Assembly: GCF_003443875.1 (NCBI RefSeq)
Contig: NZ_CP027482.1
Location: forward strand, 186,001 to 250,000
DNA from: Aeromicrobium sp. A1-2
GTDB taxonomy: Bacteria > Actinomycetota > Actinomycetes > Propionibacteriales > Nocardioidaceae
Reading direction: 5' to 3'
DNA: 64,000 nucleotides
The notes beneath the pieces are model-generated. The model had not been told where the DNA came from and did not search any database. It was given only the letters and a program-made list of their open reading frames with translations. The translations under genes were made by a program, and so were the position numbers. Below are positions 37,316-47,229 of the stretch, piece after piece. Numbering within the stretch: the first letter of the stretch is position 1; each line of letters starts with the position of its first letter.

Positions 37316-37809
37316 GCGCCACCGAGGTCATCTTCCTGCTGTTCGCCGCAGTGGCCATCGGGTCGGCGCTGCTCGCGATGACGAGTCGACAGCTGGTCCA
37401 CTCGGCGCTGTGGCTCGTGGTGACCCTCGGCGCCGTCGCAGGCTGCTTCGTCCTGCTGACTGCCGAGTTCGTCGCCTGGGTGCAGGTGCTGGTCTACGTC
37501 GGCTCGGTCGTCGTCCTGGTGATCTTTGCGCTGATGCTGACCCGCCAGCAGTCCACGATCTCAGCCGAGGTCACCAGCAACAGGTGGACCGCGGCCGTGT
37601 TGGGACTGGTCGCTTCGGTGGGTCTCGGCGCCACAGTGGTCTCCGGATTCCACGGCGAACGGATCGAGGGCAGGCGGATCGGCACGGCCGAGTCGATCGG
37701 TGACGCACTGTTCAACGACTGGGTCCTCCCGTTCGAGATCCTCAGTGGGGTCCTGCTCGCTGCGCTCGTCGGCGCGATCGTCATCTCCCGCGCGGGCGCT
37801 GATCGCTGA
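37312..37809 (+). CDS. nuoJ2: NuoJ-like subunit of second nuo cluster
   Basis: A 165-residue membrane subunit with five helices. The bulge-helix region reads [20 protein letters not shown]. It lacks the ~90-residue hydrophilic C-terminal extension of NuoJ in the first operon. GTG start with a 4-nt overlap. Confidence 0.9.
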   Translation: MSATEVIFLLFAAVAIGSALLAMTSRQLVHSALWLVVTLGAVAGCFVLLTAEFVAWVQVLVYVGSVVVLVIFALMLTRQQSTISAEVTSNRWTAAVLGLVASVGLGATVVSGFHGERIEGRRIGTAESIGDALFNDWVLPFEILSGVLLAALVGAIVISRAGADR

Positions 37810-38111
37810 TGCCCCTGCTCTATCCGTTGGTGCTGGCCGCCGCCCTGTTCGGCATCGGGCTCTACGGTGTCCTTGCCCGCCGCAACGCCGTGCTGATGCT
37901 GCTGGGGGTCGAGCTCATGCTCAACGCCGTCAACCTCAACCTGGTCGCCTTCGACGCGTGGTTCGCCGATGTGATGCACACCGGACAGGTGCTGACCCTG
38001 TTCACGATCACGATCGCCGCAGCGGAGATCGGCCTCGGTCTCGCGATCGTACTGTCCCTGTTCCGCGCCGTGCGGACCGTGGACGTCGACCGGGTGGGGG
38101 CCGACCGTTGA
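37809..38111 (+). CDS. nuoK2: NuoK-like subunit of second nuo cluster
   Basis: A 100-residue three-helix subunit. Both channel glutamates are conserved, in [13 protein letters not shown] and [13 protein letters not shown]. The ATG shares one base with the nuoJ2 stop. Confidence 0.93.
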   Translation: MPLLYPLVLAAALFGIGLYGVLARRNAVLMLLGVELMLNAVNLNLVAFDAWFADVMHTGQVLTLFTITIAAAEIGLGLAIVLSLFRAVRTVDVDRVGADR

Positions 38112-39787
38112 GGCGCTACTGGCCGTACGCAGCGGTGACCGCCGTGCTCGCCGTGCTCGTCGCGGTCTGGGCCATCCCGCATCTCGGCGACGCTAGCCCG
38201 AGCACGCGCGTCTGGGTCGAGGGCGACGAGCTGCTGGGCGTCTCGCTCGCGACCCACGTCGACTCGCTCGCCGCCCAGGTCCTGCTGCTCGCGGCCGGTG
38301 TCGGGCTGCTCGTGCAGATCTACTCGACGGCGTACCTCGCGAACCACCCGCGCTACCGCTCGTACGCGCTCATCATCGTGCTGTTCCTGCTCGGCATGAT
38401 CGCGGTTGTCGTGGCCGACGACCTGTTCGTGCTGCTGGTGGGCTGGGAGGTCATGGGCCTGTGCTCGTACCTCCTGATCGGGCACGAGTGGGAGACGCCG
38501 CTGGCTCGCTCGGGTGCCGCCAAGGCGTTCCTGATGACTCGTGTCGCCGATCTGGGCCTGTTGGTCGCGATCCTGGTGATCGGGCAGACCTACGGCACGT
38601 ACCGGATCAGCGAGGTGCTGGCTCAAGGCCCGAAGAATGCGACGGCGATCGGCCTGCTGGTGCTGATCGCTGTGATCGGCAAGTCTGCGCAGTTCCCGCT
38701 GCACACGTGGCTGCCCGATGCGATGCCCGGCCCCACCCCGATCACGGCCCTGATCCACGCCGCGACGATGGTCGCGGCCGGTGTCTACCTGATCGCCCGC
38801 CTGCTGCCGATCCTGTCCGCGTCGACGCTGGTCATGGTCCTGCTCGCGGTCGTCGCAGCGATCACGATGCTGCTGGGAGCGGTCTTCGCGCTGGCACAGA
38901 ACGACCTCAAGCGGGCTCTGGCGTGGTCGACCGTCAGCCAGCTCGCCTTCATGTTCGCGGCGCTCGCAACCGGCGACGCGGACGCGGGCACCGACCACCT
39001 GCTGTCGCACGGCGCGTTCAAGGCCCTGCTGTTCCTCGGCTGCGGCTGCCTGATGCACGCGGTCGGCTCCAGCGCGCTCTCGGCGATGGGCGGGCTGCGC
39101 GGCCGCCTCCCGGTGACGTTCTGGACCATGACGATCGGCTTCGCGGCACTGGCCGGGGTCGTCCCAACAGTCGGCTTCTTCACCAAGGACGGCGTGCTCG
39201 ACGCCCTGCATCGGGCCGGTGACGGCGAGGGACCACTGCCGGGCGGCTGGGCGTACGCCGTGCTCGGCGTGGCGTTGCTGACCTCGCTGCTCACCGCGAT
39301 GTACGCGACCAGGCTCTGGTTGACGACGTTCTTCGGCGCGCCGGTCGAAGGTCACGAGGCGCCGCGCACCATGACCGTGCCGCTCGTGCTGCTTGCGGCG
39401 GCGACCCTCGCGCTGTCGATCGGCCAGCCCCTCCACCTTGGGATCGGGGTGCTGTCGACCGTGATCTCAGCGGCCGGTATCAGTCTGGTGGTGTGGCTGT
39501 GGCACAGCGGGGGCAGCGCCGAGATCCTCGTCCCGCTGCTGCCGGTCGAGCGTCGGCTGGACGCCCCGTACGCTCGCTGGCTGCCTGCCCTCGTGGGCTC
39601 GTCGGCCCGCGCGGTCGTCGAGCTCGATCGCGACGCCGTCGACGCCTACCCGCGCGCCTCGGCGGCGCTGGCCGAGCGGGCCTCTCAGGCGCTCGGGCTG
39701 GTGCAGTCGCGCAACGTGCAGCGCTATGCCACGGTCATTGCGGCTGGCGTCATCGTCCTCACCGCCGCGGCGGTGATCTGGACGTGA
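38108..39787 (+). CDS. nuoL2: NuoL-like antiporter subunit of second nuo cluster
   Basis: A 559-residue antiporter-like subunit, about 65 residues shorter than NuoL of the first operon, mainly at the N-terminus and in the last third. Channel residues are kept: glutamate in [15 protein letters not shown] and lysine in [16 protein letters not shown]. No ATG or GTG sits at the expected place; a TTG at 38108 overlapping the nuoK2 stop gives full length, and a GTG at 38135 is the alternative. Confidence 0.88.
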   Translation: MRRYWPYAAVTAVLAVLVAVWAIPHLGDASPSTRVWVEGDELLGVSLATHVDSLAAQVLLLAAGVGLLVQIYSTAYLANHPRYRSYALIIVLFLLGMIAVVVADDLFVLLVGWEVMGLCSYLLIGHEWETPLARSGAAKAFLMTRVADLGLLVAILVIGQTYGTYRISEVLAQGPKNATAIGLLVLIAVIGKSAQFPLHTWLPDAMPGPTPITALIHAATMVAAGVYLIARLLPILSASTLVMVLLAVVAAITMLLGAVFALAQNDLKRALAWSTVSQLAFMFAALATGDADAGTDHLLSHGAFKALLFLGCGCLMHAVGSSALSAMGGLRGRLPVTFWTMTIGFAALAGVVPTVGFFTKDGVLDALHRAGDGEGPLPGGWAYAVLGVALLTSLLTAMYATRLWLTTFFGAPVEGHEAPRTMTVPLVLLAAATLALSIGQPLHLGIGVLSTVISAAGISLVVWLWHSGGSAEILVPLLPVERRLDAPYARWLPALVGSSARAVVELDRDAVDAYPRASAALAERASQALGLVQSRNVQRYATVIAAGVIVLTAAAVIWT

Positions 39788-41271
39788 TAGTTGCCGCCCT
39801 CGCCGCGCCCTTCGCGGTCGGCCTGCTCCTGATGCTCCTGCGCAAGCACACCCCCGGACGGGCAGCCGCCTGGCTCGGCAGCGCGACGATGACGCTGTCC
39901 CTGGTCCTGCTCGCGCTGGTCTGGGAGGGGCGCTCCGTGGTCTCCGGCGAGGTCGACGAGGGGTGGATCGAGCCGCTGGGTGCCAGGTTGCACCTCGGCG
40001 TCACGGCGCTGTCCTGGCCGTTCGTGCTGATGACCGCATTCCTCGGGGTGCTGTGCTGCGTATGGCTCGTGGCGGACGGCACCTCGCCCGCTCTCGTGGG
40101 GCTGGTGCTGGTGATCAGCGCGTCGTCGCTGGGCGTCTTCCTGTCGCTCGACCTGCTGCTGTTCTTCGTGTTCTTCGAGCTGGCCCTGATCCCGATGTGG
40201 TTCGTCATCGCGTGGTGGGGGAGCTCCGACCACAGCCCGTCGGACCGGAGTGATGGTCAGTCGAGCTCCAGGAACGTTGCCAGGGTTGCGGCGACCAGGT
40301 TCCTGCTGTTCACCGTCACGGGGTCCGCGCTGCTGCTGGTCGGCATCGTGATCGTCGCCCGCGATGCCGGTTCGCTGCAGATCCGCGACATCGCCGGAAC
40401 CTCTGCGGCCGCGACGATCCTGATTGTTCTGGGCTTCGCGGTCAAGACGCCCCTGGTGCCGCTGCACACCTGGCTGCCGGACGCGCACGGCACGGCGCCC
40501 ACGGTGGGATCGGTGCTGCTCGCCGGGGTCTTCCTCAAGCTTGGCACCTATGGGCTGCTCCTACTTGGGTCGCGCATGATGGCCGAGCCGTTCGGGGACG
40601 TTGCGCCCTACCTCGCGGGCGCCGGAGTCGTGGGCATCGTCTGGTCGGCGCTGGCCTGCTACGTCCAGGATGATCTCAAGCGGCTGATCGCGTACTCCAG
40701 CATCGGCCACATGGGCTTCGTCGTGCTGGCCATCTCGACCCAGAGCCGGATCGGGCTGGCGGCAGCGGTGTTCGGCTCGATCGCCCATGGTCTGGTTACT
40801 GGATTGTTGTTCTTCAGCGCCGGTGCGATGAAGGACCGCTTCGGCACGGCGTCGATGCGGGCGATCGGGCGCGGGCTCTACGGGCGTACGCCGTGGCTCG
40901 CCGCGGTCTTCGTGCTCGCGGCGGTCGCGAGCCTGGGCCTGCCCGGCCTGGCCGGCTTCTGGGGTGAGCTGCTGTCGCTCCGCGCGGCCTACGAGGTCGG
41001 CGACGTGCTGTCCAAGCCGCAGGCCTGGACCGCTCTCGGTCTAGCGGTGCTCGGCGTGGCACTCACCACGGCCTACTTCGTCCGGGCGATCCGGCTGCTC
41101 GCGCAGGGAGAGCCTGTGCCGCACGATGCCGACCGCGACCTGGGCGTTCGTGAGGCCCTGGTCGCGGCAGCCCTGGTCCTGCCGATCCTCGTGCTGGGGG
41201 TTGCGCCGGGCGTCCTGGTAGGCCTGTACGACGCTCCGGCCGGGTCCGCGGGGCAGGCGGTGGCGCCGTGA
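39784..41271 (+). CDS. nuoM2: NuoM-like antiporter subunit of second nuo cluster
   Basis: A 495-residue antiporter-like subunit. The glutamate in FFELALIPMWFVIAWWG and lysine in [18 protein letters not shown] are kept. Between them lies a hydrophilic insertion (SSDHSPSDRSDGQSSSRN) absent from the first copy. GTG start with a 4-nt overlap with nuoL2. Confidence 0.9.
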   Translation: MIVAALAAPFAVGLLLMLLRKHTPGRAAAWLGSATMTLSLVLLALVWEGRSVVSGEVDEGWIEPLGARLHLGVTALSWPFVLMTAFLGVLCCVWLVADGTSPALVGLVLVISASSLGVFLSLDLLLFFVFFELALIPMWFVIAWWGSSDHSPSDRSDGQSSSRNVARVAATRFLLFTVTGSALLLVGIVIVARDAGSLQIRDIAGTSAAATILIVLGFAVKTPLVPLHTWLPDAHGTAPTVGSVLLAGVFLKLGTYGLLLLGSRMMAEPFGDVAPYLAGAGVVGIVWSALACYVQDDLKRLIAYSSIGHMGFVVLAISTQSRIGLAAAVFGSIAHGLVTGLLFFSAGAMKDRFGTASMRAIGRGLYGRTPWLAAVFVLAAVASLGLPGLAGFWGELLSLRAAYEVGDVLSKPQAWTALGLAVLGVALTTAYFVRAIRLLAQGEPVPHDADRDLGVREALVAAALVLPILVLGVAPGVLVGLYDAPAGSAGQAVAP

Positions 41272-42668
41272 ACATCCCCGTCGAGTGGTCTGTCGTCGGC
41301 CCGGCCGTCATCGTCGCGATCGGCGCCCTGGTGGCCCTGCTGGTCGACGCCTTCTACCCCCGTCGCACGTGGCTCGGCTCGGGCCTGCCGGCCAGCGCGG
41401 CCCTCGTGGTCGCTGGGCTCGAGCTGCTGCACGGCGAGATGTCGAGCTATTCGCTCGCGTTGTCGTTGATCGTGCTGGTCGGGACCCTGTTCGTGGTCGT
41501 CGCGTCGAACGTCATGAACTTCGAGAATGCGATGCCGCCGGGGGAGTACCACTTCCTGGTGCTCAGCGCCGGCGCCGGCGCGCTGATGATGGTTGCCGCG
41601 CGCGATCTGGTGACGCTGGTCGTCGCGCTCGAGCTGCTGTCCCTGCCCTCGATCGCGCTGGTTGGTCTGCGGCAGGGCGACCGACGCGCGATCGCTTCGG
41701 CGTGGACGTTCTTCCTGGCATCGGTCGTCTCGACCGCGATCACCCTGATGGGGGTATCGCTGCTGTACGGCGTGGCCGGCACGCTGGACTACGCGGGTCT
41801 GGACGCCGGGTTGCGGGACACCGCGATGCCGGACGGCGTCGTCGCGGTCGCCGTCGTGCTGACCGTCGTGGGCCTGCTGTTCAAGCTCGGTGCCGTGCCG
41901 TTCCACGTCTGGATCCCCGACACCTACGTCGGCGCTCCGGTCATGGTGGCCGGATTCCTGTCCTCGGTCTCCAAGGCGGCCTCGCTCGGTGCGATCCTGG
42001 TGCTGCTGGCCACGGCGCTGCCCCATGCGTACGACACGTGGCAGCCACTCATGGCGGTCGTCGCGGCAGTGACCATGACGGTCGGCAACCTCGGTGCGCT
42101 GCGGCAGGCCAATGCGGTCGGCATGCTGGCCTGGTCGTCCGTCGCGCAGGCTGGCTTCCTGATCGCGCCGGCGGCTGCGCTGCTGACGACCGACGGGCTC
42201 AGCGCCCCAGTGCAGTACCTCGCGGTGTACGCCTTGGCCAACCTGGTGGCGTTCGCGGCCCTGGCGGTCGTGCTGCGGCTGCGGGGGAGCACCGACTACG
42301 ACGACCTGCGTGGCCTGGCGCGTACTGACCCGCCGACTGGTGTCCCGCTGGTGCTGGCCGCGCTGACGCTGGCTGGCTTCCCGCCGGCGATCATCGGCCT
42401 GGTCACCAAGTACGTCGTGTTCCGGCCCGTCGTCGAGGGCGACCACATCTGGCTGGCCGTCGTCATGGCGGTCAACGTCATGCTGGGCCTGGCGTACTAC
42501 CTGCGGTTCATCGCGGTGCTGGTGGGCCGGCCCGACGTCGACGACCCCTACGTCAGCCCGTCCCCGCCGGTCTCGATCCGGATCGCCAAGTCCGCGGCCC
42601 TGATCGGCGCCGCGACTCTCGTCGTGCTGAGCGCGTGGCCCGACCTCCTCCTCTCACATCTGCCGTAA
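41268..42668 (+). CDS. nuoN2: NuoN-like antiporter subunit of second nuo cluster
   Basis: A 466-residue antiporter-like subunit, shorter than NuoN of the first operon (540). Visible motifs are VVALELLSLPSIAL (glutamate), LFKLGAVPFHVWIPDTYVGA (lysine) and ANAVGMLAWSSVAQAGFLI. GTG start. Last gene of the cluster, followed at once by a large inverted repeat. Confidence 0.91.
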   Translation: MNIPVEWSVVGPAVIVAIGALVALLVDAFYPRRTWLGSGLPASAALVVAGLELLHGEMSSYSLALSLIVLVGTLFVVVASNVMNFENAMPPGEYHFLVLSAGAGALMMVAARDLVTLVVALELLSLPSIALVGLRQGDRRAIASAWTFFLASVVSTAITLMGVSLLYGVAGTLDYAGLDAGLRDTAMPDGVVAVAVVLTVVGLLFKLGAVPFHVWIPDTYVGAPVMVAGFLSSVSKAASLGAILVLLATALPHAYDTWQPLMAVVAAVTMTVGNLGALRQANAVGMLAWSSVAQAGFLIAPAAALLTTDGLSAPVQYLAVYALANLVAFAALAVVLRLRGSTDYDDLRGLARTDPPTGVPLVLAALTLAGFPPAIIGLVTKYVVFRPVVEGDHIWLAVVMAVNVMLGLAYYLRFIAVLVGRPDVDDPYVSPSPPVSIRIAKSAALIGAATLVVLSAWPDLLLSHLP

Positions 42669-42669
42669 C

Positions 42670-42739
42670 CCCCGCTGAGCCTGACGTTTCTGCGGCGAAT
42701 CGCCGCTCGGGCACAGCAGAAACGTCAGGCTCAGCGGGG
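42670..42739. terminator. 24-bp perfect inverted repeat between convergent genes
   Basis: Arms 42670-42693 and 42716-42739 are exact reverse complements (24 bp, core GAGCCTGACGTTTCTGC), with a 22-nt loop that itself contains GGCG-AAT-CGCC. It fills the gap between nuoN2 and the convergent yajQ gene and should terminate both transcripts. Confidence 0.75.
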
Positions 42740-42753
42740 AGGTGAGGTGAGGA

Positions 42754-43245
42754 TCAGCGGTAGTTGGTGAACTGGACCGCGAAGTCCAGATCGGCCCCCC
42801 TGACCAGCGCGATGATCTCCTGCAGATCGTCGCGCTTCTTGCTGCTGACCCGCAGCTCGTCGCCCTGGATCTGCACCTTGGCGCCCTTGGGCCCCTCATC
42901 GCGGATCAGCTTGGAGACCTTCTTGGCCTGGTCCTGGCTGATGCCCTCAGTGATCGTCGAGCTGATGCGGACGTCCTTGCCGGACTGGCGGGGCTCGCCC
43001 TCCTCGAGGGTCTTGAGCGAGATGCCGCGCTTGATCAGCTTGTCCTTGAAGACATCGAGGATCGCGAGGGCGCGCTCGTCGGCGTTGGCCTTGATCTCGA
43101 TGCCGAACTCGCCGCTCCAGTCGATCTCCGCGCCGGTGTTCTTGAAGTCGTACCGCGTCGCGATCTCCTTCGCGGCCTGGTTGAGCGCGTTGTCGACCTC
43201 CTGGCGATCGATCTTGTTGACGATGTCGAATGACGAGTCGGCCAT
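42754..43245 (-). CDS. yajQ: YajQ-family nucleotide-binding protein
   Basis: A 163-residue YajQ (DUF520) protein: two ferredoxin-like domains. The hallmark N-terminus is [20 protein letters not shown], followed by [14 protein letters not shown], and the C-terminus ends [12 protein letters not shown]. Family members have been reported to bind nucleotides, including cyclic di-GMP in some species; the role in actinobacteria is unclear. ATG at 43245 with an AGGAG ribosome site. It is divergent to the mce operon. Confidence 0.94.
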   Translation of the reverse strand: MADSSFDIVNKIDRQEVDNALNQAAKEIATRYDFKNTGAEIDWSGEFGIEIKANADERALAILDVFKDKLIKRGISLKTLEEGEPRQSGKDVRISSTITEGISQDQAKKVSKLIRDEGPKGAKVQIQGDELRVSSKKRDDLQEIIALVRGADLDFAVQFTNYR

Positions 43246-43315
43246 GGGTGCTCCTAAGGGTCTGGGACCCACCAGCCTACGAGCCTGCGCTCTCTTCATG
43301 GAACGGCGATCAACA

Positions 43316-43331
43316 TACCTTAGGGTATGGT
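43316..43331. promoter_or_regulatory. 16-bp element shared with the tetR/mpaB intergene
   Basis: TACCTTAGGGTATGGT matches TACCCTACGGTATGGT at 54497-54512 in 14 of 16 positions. It is palindromic at its core (CATACC-N4-GGTATG, 43314-43329) and lies 95 nt before the first mce-operon gene. Candidate operator for the TetR protein encoded at 54592. Confidence 0.5.
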
Positions 43332-43353
43332 ACCTTCTCGCGAGTGTGCGGAC

Positions 43354-43374
43354 GGTCACATGCGGGTCGTGACC
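43354..43374. promoter_or_regulatory. Inverted repeat in the mce leader
   Basis: GGTCAC-N9-GTGACC, perfect 6-bp arms, between the 16-bp element and the first mce-operon gene. Possible second operator. Confidence 0.3.
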
Positions 43375-43425
43375 TGATGGCCCCACGACTCGTTCACCCG
43401 ACGTGATGAGCGCCCCAGGAGGATC

Positions 43426-44208
43426 ATGACCACCGTCGCCAGCCGCGGTCGTGCTGCGCTCGACGAGATCGGTGAGTTCTTCCTGTTCGTCCTCGATGTG
43501 CTCGCTTCGTTCCGCCGTCGACCGTTCCGGTGGGACGAGGCGGTCCAGCAGGGGTGGACCCTGGCGAGCGTCGTGATCATCCCGACCGCACTGGTCTCGA
43601 TCCCGCTCGGTGCCGTCGTGGCGCTCCAGATCGGCAGCCTGACCCAGCAGCTGGGTGCGCAGAGCTTTGCCGGGGCAACCTCGGTCGTCGCGATCGTGCG
43701 GGAAGGTGCACCCATCGCGACGGCGCTGCTGCTCGCCGGGGCCGGTGGCTCGGCGATCTGTGCCGACTTCGGCTCGCGGACGATCCGTGAGGAGATCGAC
43801 GCGCTCAAGGTGCTGGGGGTCAACATCAACGCTCGTCTGGTCCTGCCCCGACTCGTCGCGGCCATGGTCGTCGGCGTGCTGGTGACCGGATTCGTGATGG
43901 GCGTCGGGATCGCCGGCGGCTACTTCTTCAACGTCGTGCTGCAGGGTGGGACCAGCGGCGTGTACGTCGAGAGCTTCAAGACGCTCGCGACAATTCCCGA
44001 TCTCGCCTCGGCCCTGGCCAAGGGCATGGTGTTCGGCGCGATTGCCGCACTCGTCGGATCGTTCAAGGGCCTGCGGGTCAAGGGCGGGCCAAAGGGAGTC
44101 GGCGACGCGGTCAACGAGACCGTAGTGATGACCTTCCTGCTGCTGTTCACGGTCAACTACGTCATGACGACGGCGTACCTCCAGCTCTTCCCCCAGGGCA
44201 CACGATGA
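43426..44208 (+). CDS. yrbEA: MlaE/YrbE-type ABC permease, first of mce operon
   Basis: A 260-residue integral membrane permease of the MlaE family with five or six helices. The conserved loop [20 protein letters not shown] with [14 protein letters not shown] after it is the coupling region that contacts the ATPase. It pairs with the next gene product to form the channel of an Mce lipid importer. The ATPase (MceG/Mkl-type) is not in the window. ATG at 43426 behind AGGAGG. Confidence 0.94.
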   Translation: MTTVASRGRAALDEIGEFFLFVLDVLASFRRRPFRWDEAVQQGWTLASVVIIPTALVSIPLGAVVALQIGSLTQQLGAQSFAGATSVVAIVREGAPIATALLLAGAGGSAICADFGSRTIREEIDALKVLGVNINARLVLPRLVAAMVVGVLVTGFVMGVGIAGGYFFNVVLQGGTSGVYVESFKTLATIPDLASALAKGMVFGAIAALVGSFKGLRVKGGPKGVGDAVNETVVMTFLLLFTVNYVMTTAYLQLFPQGTR

Positions 44209-45017
44209 GCATCCTGTCGCCAGCCGCCGGGTTGGAGGAGCTGGGGCACCAGCTGCGGTTCTACGGCCAGTCGCTGCGCTGGGCCCCGCGCACCATCACC
44301 CGCTACCGCCGGGAGGTGCTCTCGGTCCTGTCGGACATTGCCTTCGGCACGGGTGGGCTGGCGATCGTCGGCGGCACGGTGGGCGTCATGTTCGCCCTGT
44401 CGTACGCCGTCGGCGCCGAGATCGGGCTGCAGAGCCACGCCTCGCTGGACCAGATCGGTGCCGCCAACTTCACGGCGTTCCTGTCGGCCTACTTCAACAC
44501 CCGAGAAGCCGCGCCGCTGATAGCCGGCGTAGCCCTCGCGGCCACGATCGGCTGCGGCTTCACCGCGCAGCTCGGTGCGATGCGGATCAGCGAGGAGGTT
44601 GACGCGCTCGAGGTCATGGGTATCCAGTCGATTCCGTTCCTCGTGACCTCCCGGATGGTCGCCGCAGTGATCGGCGTCGTGCCGCTGTACGCCGTGGGGC
44701 TGTTCGCGTCGTACCTCGCGACGCGCTTCGTGACGACCGGCTACTTCGGGCAGTCCGCTGGCACGTACGACCACTACTTCATGCAGTACCTCGCGCCGGT
44801 CGACGTGCTCTGGTCATTCGCCAAGGTCATCGTGTTCGCGATCGCGATCATCCTGATCCACTGCTACTACGGCTACTTCGCCTCCGGCGGCCCGTCCGGC
44901 GTCGGCCTCGCGGTCGGTCGCGCGATCCGTACCTCGATCGTCGTGCTCGTCACGACCGACTTCTTCATCAGCTTCGCGGTCTGGGGCTCCAGCACGACCG
45001 TCAGGATCACCGGATGA
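44205..45017 (+). CDS. yrbEB: MlaE/YrbE-type ABC permease, second of mce operon
   Basis: A 270-residue MlaE-family permease, partner of the preceding one. The coupling loop reads [20 protein letters not shown] with [20 protein letters not shown] a little further on. ATGA overlap with the upstream gene and with mceA. Confidence 0.94.
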   Translation: MSILSPAAGLEELGHQLRFYGQSLRWAPRTITRYRREVLSVLSDIAFGTGGLAIVGGTVGVMFALSYAVGAEIGLQSHASLDQIGAANFTAFLSAYFNTREAAPLIAGVALAATIGCGFTAQLGAMRISEEVDALEVMGIQSIPFLVTSRMVAAVIGVVPLYAVGLFASYLATRFVTTGYFGQSAGTYDHYFMQYLAPVDVLWSFAKVIVFAIAIILIHCYYGYFASGGPSGVGLAVGRAIRTSIVVLVTTDFFISFAVWGSSTTVRITG

Positions 45018-46174
45018 CGCGTGCGGAGTCGCGCCGCGAGGCAGTCGGGCTCCAGCTCACAGGGCTGGTGTACGTCCTGGTGATCGGCGCACTGATCTGG
45101 CTGTCGATCGCGATCTACGCCAAGACGTTCACCGATCACGTCACGATCGAGCTGCGTGCCGAGCGGGCCGGACAGCAGCTCAACGTGGGCGGCGACGTCC
45201 GGATGAACGGGGCGATCGTGGGTCGTGTCGCCAAGGTCGAGCCGGGTCGACCGGGCGCTCACATCGCCCTGCAGATCGACCACGAGGCGGCTGACCAGAT
45301 CCCGTCGGACGTCACCGGCAGGATCCTGCCCACGACCTTGTTCGGGCAGAAGTTCGTCGAGCTCAGCTCCGCGGCCGATCCAACCGACGACCACCTCGAG
45401 GACGGCACGATCATCCAGCAGGACACCTCGGCGGAAGCCGTCGAGATCACCCAGGTGCTGGACAACCTCGATCCCCTCTTGACCGCGGTCCGCCCCGAGC
45501 GACTGGCCGCGACGCTCGGGGCCCTCTCGACCGGGCTCGAGGGACGCGGCGCCACGCTCGGCCGGCTGATCGACGACTCGGGGAGCTATCTGACCTCGCT
45601 CAACCAGCTGACTCCCGATCTGGAGCGCGACCTGGGCCTCCTGCGGGACGTCAGCGGTCAGTACGCCGACGCGGCGCCGGACCTGCTGGCGCTCGCGCGG
45701 AGCGCCTCGGTCACGACGTCGACGATCGTGGCGCGGCAGGGCGACCTCCGTGACTTCTACGTCAACGTCTCGGGTGCCGCAGCCGCCGGGGATGATCTGC
45801 TGCGAGCCAACCGCGAGAACCTGGTCGAGGCCGCGCGGCTGGCCCGCCCCACGCTCGAGCTGCTCGAGGAGTACGCACCCGAGGTCGGGTGCGTACTCGA
45901 CGGCTTCCTAGCGGTGGCCGCCCAGACCACGGCCCAGATCTCGGGAGTGCTGTTCAAGGGTCAGTTCACCCTCGGCGCCCAGGTCCCGGGCTACTCGACG
46001 TCCGACACGCTCGAGTTCGGCGACATCGGCACCGGTCCGGCGTGCCGCGGCCTGCCGAACGCGCCGATCCCCTATCCGGGCGTGACGCTGAACGACGGCT
46101 ACTCACACCCGCCGGCGAATGATCTGCTCCCGATCCTGCTCGGCCCCGACGCAAGGGCTCCGGTGCTGCCATGA
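45014..46174 (+). CDS. mceA: MCE-family lipid-transfer protein A
   Basis: A 386-residue protein with one N-terminal membrane helix (VYVLVIGALIWLSIAIYA), a single MCE/MlaD beta-barrel domain (about residues 40-120; GGDVRMNGAIVGRVAKVEPG), and a long helical region that forms the hydrophobic tunnel with the other Mce proteins. It acts outside the membrane in a heterohexamer. Confidence 0.93.
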   Translation: MTRAESRREAVGLQLTGLVYVLVIGALIWLSIAIYAKTFTDHVTIELRAERAGQQLNVGGDVRMNGAIVGRVAKVEPGRPGAHIALQIDHEAADQIPSDVTGRILPTTLFGQKFVELSSAADPTDDHLEDGTIIQQDTSAEAVEITQVLDNLDPLLTAVRPERLAATLGALSTGLEGRGATLGRLIDDSGSYLTSLNQLTPDLERDLGLLRDVSGQYADAAPDLLALARSASVTTSTIVARQGDLRDFYVNVSGAAAAGDDLLRANRENLVEAARLARPTLELLEEYAPEVGCVLDGFLAVAAQTTAQISGVLFKGQFTLGAQVPGYSTSDTLEFGDIGTGPACRGLPNAPIPYPGVTLNDGYSHPPANDLLPILLGPDARAPVLP

Positions 46175-47229
46175 GCAACCGGCACGCGACCCGCGATGCG
46201 GGCATCAAACTGTTGCTGCTGGCGGTCCTCTCGATCGCGGTCACGATCACGATCGCCGCGACGATCCGCCCGCTGGGGTCTGGCTCGCCCACGCGGACGT
46301 ACGCCGCGGAGTTCACCTCGGCGAGCCGGGTTCGACCCGGTGACGACGTCCGTGTCGCGGGAGTGCCGGTCGGCCGTGTCTCCGCCGTCGCGGTCACCTC
46401 CCGTGCGACGGCGCGGGTGTCGCTGGAGGTCGAGCGCGACGTCGCACTGTCGACCGCCACCCGGGTCGAGATCCGCTACCTCAACCTGGTCGGCGACCGC
46501 TACGTCGCACTGGTCGATCCCGGCACGGTCGACGAGCCGCAGCGCGCCGCCGCGACGATCGGTGTCGCGCGGACACAGCCCGCGCTCGACCTCAACGTGC
46601 TGCTGAACGGCTTCAAGCCGTTGTTTGCGGCGCTCAGCCCCGAAGACGTCAACAACCTGGCGCTCGACATCGTCCAGACGCTCCAGGGTGATGGCTCGAC
46701 CGTACGTGACCTGATCACGCACACGGCGTCCCTCACGACGAGCCTGGCCGAGCGGGACGACGTCATCACCAGCGTCATCACGAACCTCAACACGACGGTC
46801 GGCCTGGTCGCCGACCGGCACACTCAGCTCGAGCAGCTCATCGGCGGGCTCGACGACTTCGTCAGCGGGCTGTCGCGCGACCGCAAGGTCGTGGGTGCGG
46901 CGATCGAGCACGTCGACTCCATGACGGAGCTGTCCGCGGACCTGCTTGCAGACTCGCGTCCGGCGCTCAAGACCGACATCGCCCACCTTCGGACGATCGC
47001 CGAGACGCTCAACGAGCCGGCGAACCGCAAGCTCGTGGAACACACGCTCGACCACGTCCCGGACAAGCTCGACCGGCTCACGCGCACCGCGTCGTACGGC
47101 TCGTGGTTCAACTACTACGTGTGCGGCGTGAGCTTCAAGGTCTCGACCAAGACCGGGATCGACGCGGGCCTGGCGCGACTGTTCAACGACATCCGGCTCA
47201 CCGACACGGCCGAGAGGTGCCAGTCGTGA
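46171..47229 (+). CDS. mceB: MCE-family lipid-transfer protein B
   Basis: A 352-residue Mce protein: N-terminal membrane anchor (LLLLAVLSIAVTITIAATI), MCE domain with RVRPGDDVRVAGVPVGRVSA (about residues 52-71), and helical tail. ATGA overlap with mceA. Confidence 0.93.
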   Translation: MSNRHATRDAGIKLLLLAVLSIAVTITIAATIRPLGSGSPTRTYAAEFTSASRVRPGDDVRVAGVPVGRVSAVAVTSRATARVSLEVERDVALSTATRVEIRYLNLVGDRYVALVDPGTVDEPQRAAATIGVARTQPALDLNVLLNGFKPLFAALSPEDVNNLALDIVQTLQGDGSTVRDLITHTASLTTSLAERDDVITSVITNLNTTVGLVADRHTQLEQLIGGLDDFVSGLSRDRKVVGAAIEHVDSMTELSADLLADSRPALKTDIAHLRTIAETLNEPANRKLVEHTLDHVPDKLDRLTRTASYGSWFNYYVCGVSFKVSTKTGIDAGLARLFNDIRLTDTAERCQS

